From positions 1 through 64,000 of the forward strand of contig NZ_JAJCXB010000036.1 in NCBI RefSeq assembly GCF_020564935.1: a stretch of DNA of 64,000 bases, in the 5' to 3' direction. The DNA comes from Streptomyces pinistramenti (GTDB lineage: Bacteria > Actinomycetota > Actinomycetes > Streptomycetales > Streptomycetaceae). Shown here piece by piece: positions 16,261-25,461 of this stretch (position 1 is its first letter; each line of letters starts with the position of its first letter). The notes beneath the pieces were generated by a model that saw only the letters and a list, made by a program, of their open reading frames with translations, was not told the DNA's origin and searched no databases. The translations under genes and the position numbers were made by a program.

Positions 16261-17577
16261 GTGGACGAACTCCTAAGACGCCTACTCGCGTTGCTATCCA
16301 CCCCGATCCTGTTAGGCGGCCCTGTCAGCGTTTGGTGGCTCTGGACGCACCCTCAGTCCCGACCGTCGTGCTGGGTGCGTCGCAACGTGGTGGATCCCGT
16401 AGTCAACCGCTATGTAGCGTGGACCGATCGGCGGGCGTATCGGAGGTTGGCGAATGCGTGCCGGAATCTTCCACCGACCTTTCCGGGCGTGCCGTGGCAT
16501 GAGTGGCGCTACGTTGATACGTCGGTGAGGCGGTGGTGCGCCGTCGCCCCATGGGCAGCCGTTTCGCATGCCTTTGCGCTGGTGTTTCTGGCGGGCGCGC
16601 TGCTCAAGGCCCGCACGATCGTGAAAATAGCCTGGCGTATCTGGAGCATGCCCCAGAGTTCGGAGCGGCCGCGCCACCTGACGGGAAACCACCTGGTCGA
16701 TGAAGGGGCCGCTCCGTATGCAGCCCTGGAGCACTGGATCCGGGACGGGGCCGGGTGGATGGTGCGCAGAGTGGGAGCGGGGGTATCTGCGATCACGCAG
16801 CCTTGGGCTGATCCCGTGGCCACGGCTACGACGGCAGCTGCGATGGCGTTGCTGGTCGTGTTCCTGCTTGCCTTGCGGACGGCCGCGACTGTCTTTGCCC
16901 GGATGGACAACCCGCAGGGGCGGAATCGGCAAGCGAACTGGCCGCAGCTGATCCCAGGGGGGCGATCGGGGGAGACTTTCCGCATACGTGGCGGAGAGAC
17001 GGCCCAGTGGCGGCCGGTGGTGGTGCTCCTAGCCGCCTGCGGGAGCGTCGGGCGAGCCTACAAGCAGTGGGATACAGGCGGTCCTCTGTTGGCCCCGCGG
17101 GTGAGCCTGGCTGCTGCTGAGCGGGCGGTTTGGTCGGCGTGGCGGACTCGGCACAGCCGTATACGGCGCACGCGTCGGCGCGAGTTGAAGGAACACGCCG
17201 CACTGGTGGTCGGAGCTTTGCGGGCGGTGGAGGCTAGGCAGGACACGGAGGCGGACACAGGGCAGGTTTTTGAGGATATGGCACGCATGCTGCTGAAGGT
17301 CGCCCAACGGTATGGCGAGGGCCGCCTGCTGGCCCTGTTGGATCCCGAGGACTTGAGCGGAGTCACCCCGGCGGTGAACCGAGAGTGGGTACGCCTGGTA
17401 GTCCTAGGCGGTGTGGTGGTGGGTACGGCGTTGGGAGCGAACCTGTTGGGGGTGCCGGACTCGGCGAGCGGGCCACTTACCGGCGTCGTCACCGTAGTGA
17501 CGGTCGGCGTGCTGTATGGAGTCCGCCTTGTGAGCACGGACCTTATTGACGTTATGCGTGGTCAGAGCCGCAAGTGA
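16261..17577 (+). CDS. Multi-pass membrane protein, unknown
   Basis: 438 aa if it starts at GTG 16261 (GGTGAG about 9 nt upstream). The frame is open back to 16045, but that part is not protein-like. Hydrophobic segments appear near the N-terminus (LLALLSTPILLGGPVSVWWLW), at about 115 (AVSHAFALVFLAGALL), at about 215 (TTAAAMALLVVFLLALRTAA) and twice near the C-terminus. Between them lies a basic cytoplasmic region (RTRHSRIRRTRRRELKEHA). No family is recognised. The next gene in the same direction also encodes a membrane protein, and the pair may act together. Confidence 0.6.
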   Translation: MDELLRRLLALLSTPILLGGPVSVWWLWTHPQSRPSCWVRRNVVDPVVNRYVAWTDRRAYRRLANACRNLPPTFPGVPWHEWRYVDTSVRRWCAVAPWAAVSHAFALVFLAGALLKARTIVKIAWRIWSMPQSSERPRHLTGNHLVDEGAAPYAALEHWIRDGAGWMVRRVGAGVSAITQPWADPVATATTAAAMALLVVFLLALRTAATVFARMDNPQGRNRQANWPQLIPGGRSGETFRIRGGETAQWRPVVVLLAACGSVGRAYKQWDTGGPLLAPRVSLAAAERAVWSAWRTRHSRIRRTRRRELKEHAALVVGALRAVEARQDTEADTGQVFEDMARMLLKVAQRYGEGRLLALLDPEDLSGVTPAVNREWVRLVVLGGVVVGTALGANLLGVPDSASGPLTGVVTVVTVGVLYGVRLVSTDLIDVMRGQSRK

Positions 17578-17765
17578 TCCAGTCGGCGAGGCCATGCAGG
17601 CAACGGGCCGCGTGCAACACGGTGGGTGGTGGGAAGCCACTTGATGGGGCGGGCATCGGAGATCCCACACTTGTGTTGTGCAGCGGCTGACATGAATGCC
17701 CCGGCTCTGGAGAATCTCCACGTCTGCTGGACAGGCAAGTCCCCAGGGCTGCACGATCACCACTC

Positions 17766-18704
17766 ATGGACAGTGTGGCCGAGCCTGACGGCAGTGAGAC
17801 CACTTCTTCTAGAGCGCGCGGATGGCTCCTTGAGGGATGCATCGCCCTGGGGTCCTTCGCTCTGCTGTGGGTCGTTGGTTGGATCCTGAGTGGTGACAAG
17901 GCTTTGCCGGAGATCATCCAAGGAATCGTTGGTCTCCTCGGTGTCGGGCTCAGTGCTACCGGCATGGTTTGGTTCTTTCGCCGCAGAATGACCGCCGATG
18001 CGGACCGCTTCGCGGATGGGCGTGAGCGCGTACGCGACGCGGAACAGGGGCTCGAACGTGCGCTGCAGCCACACCTCGTCACCGATGGTCTGGTGGTGCA
18101 GGGCTCAGTGCACGGAGACGTAAGCATCCATTACCCAGGCACGGACGGCTCCGGTGCCCCCTTGCCTCCAGAGCCAGCTGATCGGGCGGAGGAGGAGGTT
18201 GCCAATGGAGTAGCAAACGTCCCCACTGCCGAAAGGAAGGGCAGGCTCCCTCTTTCCGAACTCTGGGCAGTGACTCACCGGCGTCTCGACCTGTATCACG
18301 AGATTGCCCTCAGCCAGGCTTCGCGCTCGTTCCGCAATGCCCAGATAGCCATGGGGCTTGGCTTCTCCCTTCTCGTCGCCTTCGTCTTCATGGCGCTGCG
18401 CGCCGGCACGACGGCGGGAAGTGTGGTGGCTGGCGGCTTGGGCGCCGTCGCGGCCACCCTGGCCGGATACGTCAGTCGGACATTCATCCGCTCCCAAGAA
18501 GCCGCGGCGGGGCACTTGAGGGCCTACTTCGATCAACCCTTGGAGTTCTCCCGCTACCTCGCTGCAGAACGGCTCATCGCCGAAGCTGAGTTGAGCGAGG
18601 AGCAGCGCGGCGAAATGCTGGCCACGCTAATCGAAGCGATGGTGGTAGCAGGATGCCAGAAGCCTGTGGCTAAAGATGCGGCCTCGAAGTCTCCCGCAAC
18701 TTGA
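17766..18704 (+). CDS. Membrane protein resembling the TRADD-N-associated 2TM family
   Basis: 312 aa. Two N-terminal membrane helices (about 20-42 and 50-72) are followed by a charged segment and a polar linker. The C-terminal part (about 165-290) reads LSELWAVTHRRLDLYHEIAL, then SQASRSFRNAQIAMGLGFSL, a second pair of helices and a helical tail. The tyrosine-histidine helix leading into paired membrane helices resembles the 2TM domain found next to TRADD-N-like domains in bacterial conflict systems; this assignment is from memory of the pattern only. It sits in the accessory part of the element behind another membrane protein, so an immunity or signalling role is possible but unproven. Confidence 0.6.
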   Translation: MDSVAEPDGSETTSSRARGWLLEGCIALGSFALLWVVGWILSGDKALPEIIQGIVGLLGVGLSATGMVWFFRRRMTADADRFADGRERVRDAEQGLERALQPHLVTDGLVVQGSVHGDVSIHYPGTDGSGAPLPPEPADRAEEEVANGVANVPTAERKGRLPLSELWAVTHRRLDLYHEIALSQASRSFRNAQIAMGLGFSLLVAFVFMALRAGTTAGSVVAGGLGAVAATLAGYVSRTFIRSQEAAAGHLRAYFDQPLEFSRYLAAERLIAEAELSEEQRGEMLATLIEAMVVAGCQKPVAKDAASKSPAT

Positions 18705-18772
18705 AGCGCCCTAACTTCAGGGGTGCGATCGTGGTGCTGAGAAGGGCCGACTGGCCTCATGAAGCCTGTTTT

Positions 18773-19366
18773 TCATTGGGCAGGTCGCTGAAGACCAGGC
18801 CCCATGCGTGGGTAGGCACGTAGCAGCCGAAGTTCGGCGAACTGCCAGGGGTTCCTCGCCGTAGCGGCGAACGCAGTGGGCCCCTCCGGCAGGCGCGTGA
18901 GGACGCCCAGAAGAAGGGTGTGGGACACCGCCAGGAGCGGCCCGTGCCGTTGGGCGGTGTGGTGGAGGAAGGTGGCGCAGTGGCGGGCGCGGGTGTGGAG
19001 GTCGGTGAGGCTTTCGCCGTCCTCGCAGCGTAGGGAGGGGTGGGCGAGGCGGCGGGCGCGCCAGGCTCGGTAGACCGGTGGGTAGGTCTCGGCGGTGCGG
19101 CCGAGGACGATGCTGGGGGCTCGCCATTCCGCGAGGAAGCCGGTCGTGGCGACGATGGGCAGGCCCGTGAGGTGCGCGACGAGGGTGGCGGTCTGGCGGG
19201 CGCGGGGGATTGGGCTGGTGACGATGGCGGCGATGCCAGCGGGGAGGGGTAGGGAGCGGCGTACCTGGTCGCGGCCTTCGAGGGTGAGGGTGGCCTGGTG
19301 CGGGGCGTGGTGGCCGGGGCGGTGGCCTTCGTAGGTGCCGTGGCGCATGAGCCAGATGTCAGCCAA
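18773..19366 (-). CDS. Histidine phosphatase (phosphoglycerate-mutase-like)
   Basis: 197 aa, with the RHG motif at residues 8-10 (WLMRHGTYEG) whose histidine is the phosphorylated nucleophile. Further signatures are TSPIPRARQTA and the late catalytic His in LLAVSHTLLLG. It begins with TTG 8 nt inside the end of the SDR gene (overlap TTGGCTGA), so it is the last gene of an eight-gene leftward operon. It probably dephosphorylates the pathway intermediate or product. The C-terminus is slightly extended. Confidence 0.85.
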   Translation of the reverse strand: MADIWLMRHGTYEGHRPGHHAPHQATLTLEGRDQVRRSLPLPAGIAAIVTSPIPRARQTATLVAHLTGLPIVATTGFLAEWRAPSIVLGRTAETYPPVYRAWRARRLAHPSLRCEDGESLTDLHTRARHCATFLHHTAQRHGPLLAVSHTLLLGVLTRLPEGPTAFAATARNPWQFAELRLLRAYPRMGPGLQRPAQ

Positions 19367-20120
19367 GGATCCAGCCTCCGTCGACGCGCAGGGTCTGGCC
19401 GGTGATGAAGCCGGCCGCTTCGGTGGCGAGGAAGGCGACGGTCGCGGCGACGTCGTTCGGGTGGCCCCGGCGTTGGACGCACTGGCGGGCGAGTTGCCTG
19501 GCGGTCATGGCGTCCGGGTCGTCGACGACCATGTCCTCGGCGGGTACGCGGATGGAGCCGGGGGCGACGCAGTTGGCGGTGATGCCGGCGGGGCCGAGCT
19601 CGCGGGCGAGGGCGCGGGTGAGCCCTTCGAGGCCGGCCTTGGCGCTGATGTAGCCGGTGAGATCGTGGCGGCCCGCGGTGGCGAGGACGGAGCCGATGGT
19701 GATGATCCGGCCCCAGGCGCCGGCGGCCATGGCGGTGGTCAGCTCGTGGGCGAGGAGATAGTGGCTGGTCAGGTTGATGGCCAGGGCGTCGTCCCAGTGG
19801 GCCGGCTTCGTCTCCGTCCACGGTCGGCGGGGGTAGGCACCGGCGTTGCTGACCAGGATGTCGATCGGATCGAGTGCGTCTTGAGCCTGGTGGCAGAGGG
19901 CGCGTACGGCTTCGGCGTCGCGGAGATCGGCCTCCAGAGGGATCGCGATACCACCGCTTTCGGCGATGTGGGCGGCGAGTTCGGCTGCAGCCCGGTCGTC
20001 GTCGAGGTGGGCGAGAGCGACGGTGGCTCCGTCGGCGGCGAGGCGGCGGGTGATGGCCGAGCCGATGCCGCCGGTGGCTCCGGTGACCAGGGCGGTGCGG
20101 CCGTTCAAGGGGCCGGGCAT
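19359..20120 (-). CDS. Short-chain dehydrogenase/reductase
   Basis: 253 aa from ATG 20120 with CTGGAG 8 nt upstream. Classical SDR: the NAD(P) motif TGATGGIG (about 13-20), NAG (LVSNAGAYPRRPW), the catalytic Ser region (IITIGSVLAT), YxxxK in TGYISAKAG, and the C-terminal GFITGQTLRVDGGW. It would oxidise or reduce a hydroxyl or carbonyl group. The start lies 16 nt inside the preceding kinase-like gene, so the two are co-translated. Confidence 0.93.
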   Translation of the reverse strand: MPGPLNGRTALVTGATGGIGSAITRRLAADGATVALAHLDDDRAAAELAAHIAESGGIAIPLEADLRDAEAVRALCHQAQDALDPIDILVSNAGAYPRRPWTETKPAHWDDALAINLTSHYLLAHELTTAMAAGAWGRIITIGSVLATAGRHDLTGYISAKAGLEGLTRALARELGPAGITANCVAPGSIRVPAEDMVVDDPDAMTARQLARQCVQRRGHPNDVAATVAFLATEAAGFITGQTLRVDGGWILG

Positions 20121-21241
20121 GGCGACTCCAGGGGGCAGAAGTAAGCGGTGGGGTCGAAGGCAGGGCTCATGGCCTCGGCGAGCCGGGCGAGGAGGACGAG
20201 CCGTTCCTCGGGGGCGAGGTCGGCCAGGTTGTAGACGCCGAGGATGCGCAGGGCGAGGTAGGGGCGGAGCAGGTTGGCGAGGTCGGAGCCGGGCCAGAGC
20301 AGGTCCGCGACCGGCCGCACGAGCTGGTTCCAGTACGCCGTCACGGCGGCTCGGCGGGGCGCCGAGTGGCGAGGGGTGTAGTCGATGTGGAGGGTGTCCG
20401 TGGTGTCGTCCACGTCCGCTCGCCGGAGCTCGGGTCTGTTGGCCGGCACGTGCGCGAAGGTGGCGGGGTGGTCGGCGAAGGCGGCCGGGTTGTACGTGGG
20501 GACGAGCCAGCCGCCGAGGGCGGAGGCGTACCAGAGGAAGTTGGCGAACTCGCCCGGGATGCTGTTCATCCCAGCGGTGTCGTAGTCGAACCAGGCGAGC
20601 GGGTGGGCGAGGTTGACGTCGGTGGGGTCGCCCTGGGTGAGGGCAGCCCAGACCGGTTCCCGCGTGGCGAAGTGGGCGCGCAGCCACCGGAGGGGCGCGG
20701 CCCAATCCAGGTGGTGTCGGCGGCCGTTGATGTTCAGGTTGTACGTGCCGAGGCGGGATACCGGGAGGTCGATGAGGCCGTCGGCGATGAGGAAGTCCGC
20801 CCCGGCGTAGTACGCGTCGAGCCTGCCGCCGGGGGCTGCGCGGTCCCAGTACAGCTTGCGGACGACATGGGACGGGTCGGTTGGCTGCGCCGTCGCGAGG
20901 ATGACCTCGCGGTACGCGGTCGTGAGTTGGTCCAGGTAGGTGTGGAGGGCGTTGCTCGGTTCGTCCGCGTTGAGGAGGTCGAGCAGGAGTCCTTGGTCGG
21001 TGCCGCTGGGAAGGCGCTCGTACGCGAGGAGGTGTCCCCCGGGTACGCGCAGGTGGGCGTGGAGGGCGGGGACGCGGTAGTGCCGTGCCAGGCGGGCGTG
21101 GCCGTGGATCTCCGCGCGTGCCTCGGCCGGGTCGCGGGTGTACTTCAGGAGCAGGGGGCGGCCGAGGAAGTCGACGGGGCACAGCAGGTTGCGGGTGAAA
21201 CGCCGTACCGGGCCGACCCGCAGGCGTGGCCGGGCGGTCAT
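20105..21241 (-). CDS. APH-like small-molecule kinase
   Basis: 378 aa; its ATG overlaps the stop of the glycosyltransferase (ATGA). The fold signature is of the aminoglycoside/choline-kinase type: an N-lobe lysine in PLLLKYTRD, a catalytic-loop-like segment LTQGDPTDVNLAH and a metal-binding DYDTAGMNS (WFDYDTAGMNSIPGEF). The catalytic loop has QGD rather than HGD. It probably phosphorylates a sugar or nucleoside-like substrate of this pathway; it could instead be an inactive relative. Confidence 0.75.
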   Translation of the reverse strand: MTARPRLRVGPVRRFTRNLLCPVDFLGRPLLLKYTRDPAEARAEIHGHARLARHYRVPALHAHLRVPGGHLLAYERLPSGTDQGLLLDLLNADEPSNALHTYLDQLTTAYREVILATAQPTDPSHVVRKLYWDRAAPGGRLDAYYAGADFLIADGLIDLPVSRLGTYNLNINGRRHHLDWAAPLRWLRAHFATREPVWAALTQGDPTDVNLAHPLAWFDYDTAGMNSIPGEFANFLWYASALGGWLVPTYNPAAFADHPATFAHVPANRPELRRADVDDTTDTLHIDYTPRHSAPRRAAVTAYWNQLVRPVADLLWPGSDLANLLRPYLALRILGVYNLADLAPEERLVLLARLAEAMSPAFDPTAYFCPLESPCPAP

Positions 21242-22395
21242 TGGCCTACCCCGGCCAGCAAGTCGAGGCAGACCCGGGCCAGTGCGGCGGGCGGGAAGGC
21301 GTCCATGTGGAGGTCCGTGTCCGGAGTGATGGCGTCGCGGACGGGGCAGAGGTCGCCCTGGTGCATGCGGTCGGACAGGTCGGTGGCCACGGCGTGGTGG
21401 TGCAGCAGGCCGGTGCGCCACTTGCTGTGGCTGTGGCGCGCGTACAGGCCGACGACGGGCGGGCAGCCGCCGTCCCTGCCGTGAGCCATCGCGGCGAGGT
21501 GGGTGAGCCCGGTGTCGTTGCCGACGATCAGGTGGCAATGGGGGAAGAGGTCGGCGAGGTCGGTGGCCGGCACCCCGTCGAGGCGGAGGACCTGCGCGTG
21601 GCGGCGAGGGGCCTCCACGGTGATGCGGAGGCCGTCGGCCGGGTTGCCGCCGATGAGCAGCAGTCGGGCCTGGGTCTGCTGGGCCTCGCCGATGTGTTCG
21701 GCGAGCTCGATGTAGCGCCGGTCGGTGTAGTCCTTGCGCTCCGGCCAGCTGGTGGCGGTGATGGCGGCGAGGGTCAGGTCGTTCAGCCAGCCCATCGAGC
21801 GCAGCTCCGCCACGAGTTCGTTCGGCCTGGTTGCGAGAGCGGGAGCGAAGGGCGCCGTGACGGGGAGGCGGATGCCGAGACGGCGCTCCAGCGCCAGGTA
21901 GTGGCGGGCGGGCAGGTCGGGGTGGGCGCGGCCGTCGCTCGACCAGCAGGGCGGAGCGGCCGGGTCGAGCACCAGGTTCGCTGCCGCTTCCGAGCCGTGG
22001 GCCTCGACCCCGGACCGGTCGCCGATCACGGCGCGCCAGCCGTTGGGCGTGGTGGCCTGGGGACGGGTGAGCAGACCGGTGCGGGCGATGAGCCCCGCGT
22101 ACGGGCCCACCGCCCGAACGACCACGCGAACCGAGCGCAGCCGCAGCCAGTCGAGGACCGCGCGGACTCCGGTAAGGGCGAGGAGGGTGTCGCCGAGCGT
22201 GCCCTCGAAGGCCACATCGATCTCGCCGCAGCCGCTCAGGCGGCGGACGAGCTCGGCGGAAGCGGGAAGCGGGAGCGGTGCGCCGACGGGGACGTCGTCC
22301 CGGTCGTACCCGAGCGGGGTGGTGTGGACAGCCCCAGCGGGAATGATCTGCGAGCCATGGTGGAACCGGATCGCTGCCAGCGCGACCGCGGTCAC
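21238..22395 (-). CDS. Glycosyltransferase family 9-like
   Basis: 385 aa from GTG 22395, which overlaps the phosphoribosyltransferase stop (GTGA). Two Rossmann-like halves are seen. The N-terminal half has EIDVAFEGTLGDTLLALTGV, like the heptosyltransferase acceptor side. The C-terminal half has LLLIGGNPADGL and the GT9 hallmark IVGNDTGLTHLAAMAHG. GT9 enzymes transfer a sugar from a nucleotide-sugar. Outside cell-wall pathways they are seen in natural-product and modification clusters. Confidence 0.85.
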   Translation of the reverse strand: MTAVALAAIRFHHGSQIIPAGAVHTTPLGYDRDDVPVGAPLPLPASAELVRRLSGCGEIDVAFEGTLGDTLLALTGVRAVLDWLRLRSVRVVVRAVGPYAGLIARTGLLTRPQATTPNGWRAVIGDRSGVEAHGSEAAANLVLDPAAPPCWSSDGRAHPDLPARHYLALERRLGIRLPVTAPFAPALATRPNELVAELRSMGWLNDLTLAAITATSWPERKDYTDRRYIELAEHIGEAQQTQARLLLIGGNPADGLRITVEAPRRHAQVLRLDGVPATDLADLFPHCHLIVGNDTGLTHLAAMAHGRDGGCPPVVGLYARHSHSKWRTGLLHHHAVATDLSDRMHQGDLCPVRDAITPDTDLHMDAFPPAALARVCLDLLAGVGQ

Positions 22396-22967
22396 GCCGG
22401 GCCCTCGATCGTGGTGAGCGAGACGAGCGGCAGACCGAGGCTGGCGAGTAGATCGCGGGCTCCGCGTGTGGTGTCCTCCACCAGGCAGGCCGCCGCCAGC
22501 GGGACGGCGCCGGCCTCGCGGAGGCGGCGGGTGAGGTCGGCCAGGGTCCGGCCGGTGGTGGTCTCGTCGTCCACGATGACGATGCGCTGGCCGGTGGCGA
22601 TGCCGTACGCGAAGACGTCGGTCCGCATCGCGTGGGGTTCGCTGAAGCGGACCGCGCCGTCGAGAGGCAGGTGCAGCTTCCAGGCGATCTTGTACGGCAG
22701 GTGGGCGGCCCCCGCGAGGGAGACGGTCGGCAGGATGCCGCCGGCGTCCAGGCCGAGGAGGAAGTCGACGGAGCCGAGTCCGTCCGGCACCTGATCCTGG
22801 AGCAGACGCCACAGGTGTGCCCCCGTGGTGGCCAGGGTGTCGGGGTGGACAGGGGCCTCCAGGCCGTCCAGGGAATGGATGACGCGTTCGCGGCGGCTCG
22901 TGGCTCCGACGCTGAGGCGTTCGACGATCCGGGCGGAGAAGGACGGGACAGCAAGGGTTTCGGGCAT
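22392..22967 (-). CDS. Phosphoribosyltransferase
   Basis: 191 aa from ATG 22967 with AGGAG 7 nt upstream. The PRPP-binding loop is at residues 129-141 (IVIVDDETTTGRT), and GLDAGGILPTVSLA is a typical upstream loop. Type I PRTases join a base to ribose-5-phosphate or run the reverse reaction; orotate PRTase and PyrR are relatives. Its place among a dNMP-kinase-like protein, a nucleotidyltransferase and a glycosyltransferase suggests nucleotide-linked chemistry. It is separated from the upstream fusion gene by 47 bp. Confidence 0.88.
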   Translation of the reverse strand: MPETLAVPSFSARIVERLSVGATSRRERVIHSLDGLEAPVHPDTLATTGAHLWRLLQDQVPDGLGSVDFLLGLDAGGILPTVSLAGAAHLPYKIAWKLHLPLDGAVRFSEPHAMRTDVFAYGIATGQRIVIVDDETTTGRTLADLTRRLREAGAVPLAAACLVEDTTRGARDLLASLGLPLVSLTTIEGPA

Positions 22968-23014
22968 GGCGAAGCTCCTGTCGGGTGGAGAAGGAGGAAG
23001 GGGGGAGGGGCTGT

Positions 23015-24814
23015 TCAGGCGGCGAGCTGGGCGGCGTACCAGGCGAGGAGCTGGTCGACGGCCGCGGTGACGGGCTTGAGGACGGGCTCGGTGTCACCGT
23101 CGCGCCAGGCGCTGGAGGTCTCGGCCAGGGAGGGTACGGAGAGGGCGGTCAGGCCCGGCATGCGGGAGGCCGCGGCAAGGATCAGATCCGGGCCGGGCTC
23201 CCACTGGTCGTGCTCGCGGAGGAGGAGACGGCAGGCCAGTACGAGGTGCTTGTAGAGCTGGCGCAGGGTGGCCGGTCCCGCCTCGGCGCGCAGGCGGCGC
23301 ATGGTGAGGATGACCTGGGGGAGTTCACGGACGGCGGCGAGTGCGAGCTCGTCGCGGCTGATCGTCGGCAGTTCGATGCCGGGGGCGGTGTGCAGGACAG
23401 GGCGGCCCTGCTGGAGCTGGTGAAGGGCGAAGGCCAGGCGCGGGGTGAGACGTCGGGCGGTCAGTTCGCCGGGAGTGACGAGGGTGGGGCCGAGGGAAGC
23501 CGCACCGTTCAGAGCCGTCCGGTATTGCTCCAGGGCCTCGTGGACCCGGCCGGTGACCTCGTGTTCGGCGATGACGAGCAGATCCAGGTCGGACCAGCCA
23601 CCGATCCATGTGCCCTCGCCGGGGCTGCCGGTCAGGGCAACGAGCCGTACGCCGGGCCCGTATGCCCGTACCGCGTCGGTGAAGTCGGCCGTTGCCGAGG
23701 CGATGGCGGCCGGCAGGCCCAGCCCGTATGGGGTGGCCACGCGCAACGCTGTGGCGGCGGGCGGGGCGGTGATGCGCCGGAGCCGGGCGCGAAGGGCGGC
23801 GATGCTGCCGGAGTTGTCGAGCACGTGGTCGGCGAGTGCGGCGACCTGATGGGCGCCGCGGCTCATCTTGATCTCGTCCTTCGCGGCGACGGCCTGGGCC
23901 GGCGTCCCGGACCGCTCGACGCGTACGGCGAAGGAGGCGTCCAGGTAGACGATCTGGAGCAGGTCGCCCATGAGCTGCTTGAGTTCGGCGATCGAGGTGT
24001 CGTCGTGGACGGACTCGATCGTGAACAGCCGCGTGTCGACGTGGGCGTCCGCGAAGCGGTTCAGTTCGCCGAGCAGCAGCTCGGCCTGGCGCCTGGCCGA
24101 GAGCGCGTACGGGTCCGCCAGCCCCTCCCGGTGGGCCGCCTGCCGCAGCAGGAAGCCGATCTTGAGGCGCTGGGCGCCGCACATGCGCCGCACGAAGTCC
24201 GCGCTCGTGCTCTTGCCGCACTCGCTCAGCCCGCCGAAGGCGATGACCCGGCGCAGATGTCGGCTCGGCTTGATCTCCGTCGGGGTGATGTCGTCCCGGC
24301 CGTACAGCTTGAAACGGGCCGGGACGGGGAGACGACGGCGGCCGGCGACCACGTCGGTGACGAGCACGTCGAGAGCGGCGCACAGTTCTTCTCGCTGGCT
24401 GCGGAGCGCGGGGATACGGCGCCGGGTCAGCTCGTCCCGGGCGCCGGCCCGCTCGCTGTGCCAGATCCGCAGAGTCAGCACCGACAGGCGGTCGACGACG
24501 GAGGCGAGTGTCTCGGTGTGCAGCGGTGCGTCGGCGCGGCCCGCGTCCGCCAGCGAGCCGAGTACCTCGTCGGCCCGTTCGGCGAGCGCGTTGCGTTCGG
24601 CGTTGAGCTGATCGATCTCGCGCTTGCAGTCGGCGACCTGGGCGGCGGAGAGTAACGCGCCGCGCACCCGGTCCTCGGTGTCCCACAGGCGCCTGTTGAC
24701 GGTGTGGAGCCGGGTGACGGTGTCGTCCAGGCGGCGCCGGTCCTTGTCCTGGAGCGTGGCTATGGCGCGGGCCAGGCCCGGGGGCAGGAGCAGAGGCGGG
24801 GAGTTCTGGGTCAT
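23015..24814 (-). CDS. Coiled-coil / P-loop kinase / nucleotidyltransferase fusion
   Basis: 599 aa; its ATG overlaps the previous stop (ATGA). The N-terminal helical/coiled-coil region (about 15-160) is followed by a P-loop NMP-kinase-like domain with Walker A AFGGLSECGKST (about 192-203) and a late helix HVLDNSGSIAALRARL like adenylate or dephospho-CoA kinases. The C-terminal nucleotidyltransferase domain has GSPGEG (396-401) and the DLD metal triad (409-411), with a helical tail. I know no characterised protein with this order. It may phosphorylate and then nucleotidylate one substrate. Confidence 0.8.
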   Translation of the reverse strand: MTQNSPPLLLPPGLARAIATLQDKDRRRLDDTVTRLHTVNRRLWDTEDRVRGALLSAAQVADCKREIDQLNAERNALAERADEVLGSLADAGRADAPLHTETLASVVDRLSVLTLRIWHSERAGARDELTRRRIPALRSQREELCAALDVLVTDVVAGRRRLPVPARFKLYGRDDITPTEIKPSRHLRRVIAFGGLSECGKSTSADFVRRMCGAQRLKIGFLLRQAAHREGLADPYALSARRQAELLLGELNRFADAHVDTRLFTIESVHDDTSIAELKQLMGDLLQIVYLDASFAVRVERSGTPAQAVAAKDEIKMSRGAHQVAALADHVLDNSGSIAALRARLRRITAPPAATALRVATPYGLGLPAAIASATADFTDAVRAYGPGVRLVALTGSPGEGTWIGGWSDLDLLVIAEHEVTGRVHEALEQYRTALNGAASLGPTLVTPGELTARRLTPRLAFALHQLQQGRPVLHTAPGIELPTISRDELALAAVRELPQVILTMRRLRAEAGPATLRQLYKHLVLACRLLLREHDQWEPGPDLILAAASRMPGLTALSVPSLAETSSAWRDGDTEPVLKPVTAAVDQLLAWYAAQLAA

Positions 24815-25458
24815 CGGGGGCTCCCGTCGGTGAGTTGGGCGAGACCGGCGTGGTCGAGCACCTCGGCGTGGACCTCGTCCAGGGAGCGGCCCTCGCAGTC
24901 CACGACCGCGGTGTACGCGCCGTGGTCGGTCTGGTGGAGCAGGACCGCGTGCAGCGTCTTCTGGTAGGCCGGGTAGATCCCGGTCCAGGGACGGCCTTCG
25001 CGGGCGCTGGTGAGGGCGTAGCTGCGCTCGGCGTCGAGGGACGGGAGCAGGAGAATCGAGGTCTCCGGTGCTCGGGTGCGCGAACTGGCGATGCTTGTCA
25101 CGGTCTTGAACGCTTCGCCGACCGTCAGCCCGTCCTTGACCACACAGGTCGCGGTGGCCACGGCGAGGAGCATGGGCAGACCCCGGTCGAGCAGGCCGGT
25201 ACGCCCGGCCTCGCGGGCGGCGGCCCGCTTGGCGTGGCCGGCGAGCAGCATCTCGGTCAGTTCGACGGTCGTGGATGTCTCGAACCACCACCGGGCGTAG
25301 CCGTCGGCCGCCACACGTGCCCACGTCTCGGGGTCGTGCTCATGGACCGCGCCCAGCGGCTGGAATCCGTCCCATCGCTCGGTCAGTCGCGCGAGCTGCG
25401 TCGTCTTGCCCGCGTTGTCAGGGCCGTTGAGGCTGACGAAGTCCGGCATCTGCGTCAT
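24811..25458 (-). CDS. Thymidylate-kinase-like P-loop kinase
   Basis: 215 aa from ATG 25458. Walker A NGPDNAGKTTQ is at residues 11-21, in the style of dTMP kinases. A DRG motif (GLLDRGLPM) corresponds to the DRY/DRx motif of that family. The lid region is shorter than in housekeeping Tmk. It follows the NUDIX gene by one codon and overlaps the next gene, so it belongs to the operon. The substrate is likely a nucleoside monophosphate or analogue; a housekeeping dTMP role is unlikely in this setting. Confidence 0.8.
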   Translation of the reverse strand: MTQMPDFVSLNGPDNAGKTTQLARLTERWDGFQPLGAVHEHDPETWARVAADGYARWWFETSTTVELTEMLLAGHAKRAAAREAGRTGLLDRGLPMLLAVATATCVVKDGLTVGEAFKTVTSIASSRTRAPETSILLLPSLDAERSYALTSAREGRPWTGIYPAYQKTLHAVLLHQTDHGAYTAVVDCEGRSLDEVHAEVLDHAGLAQLTDGSPR

Positions 25459-25461
25459 CGC

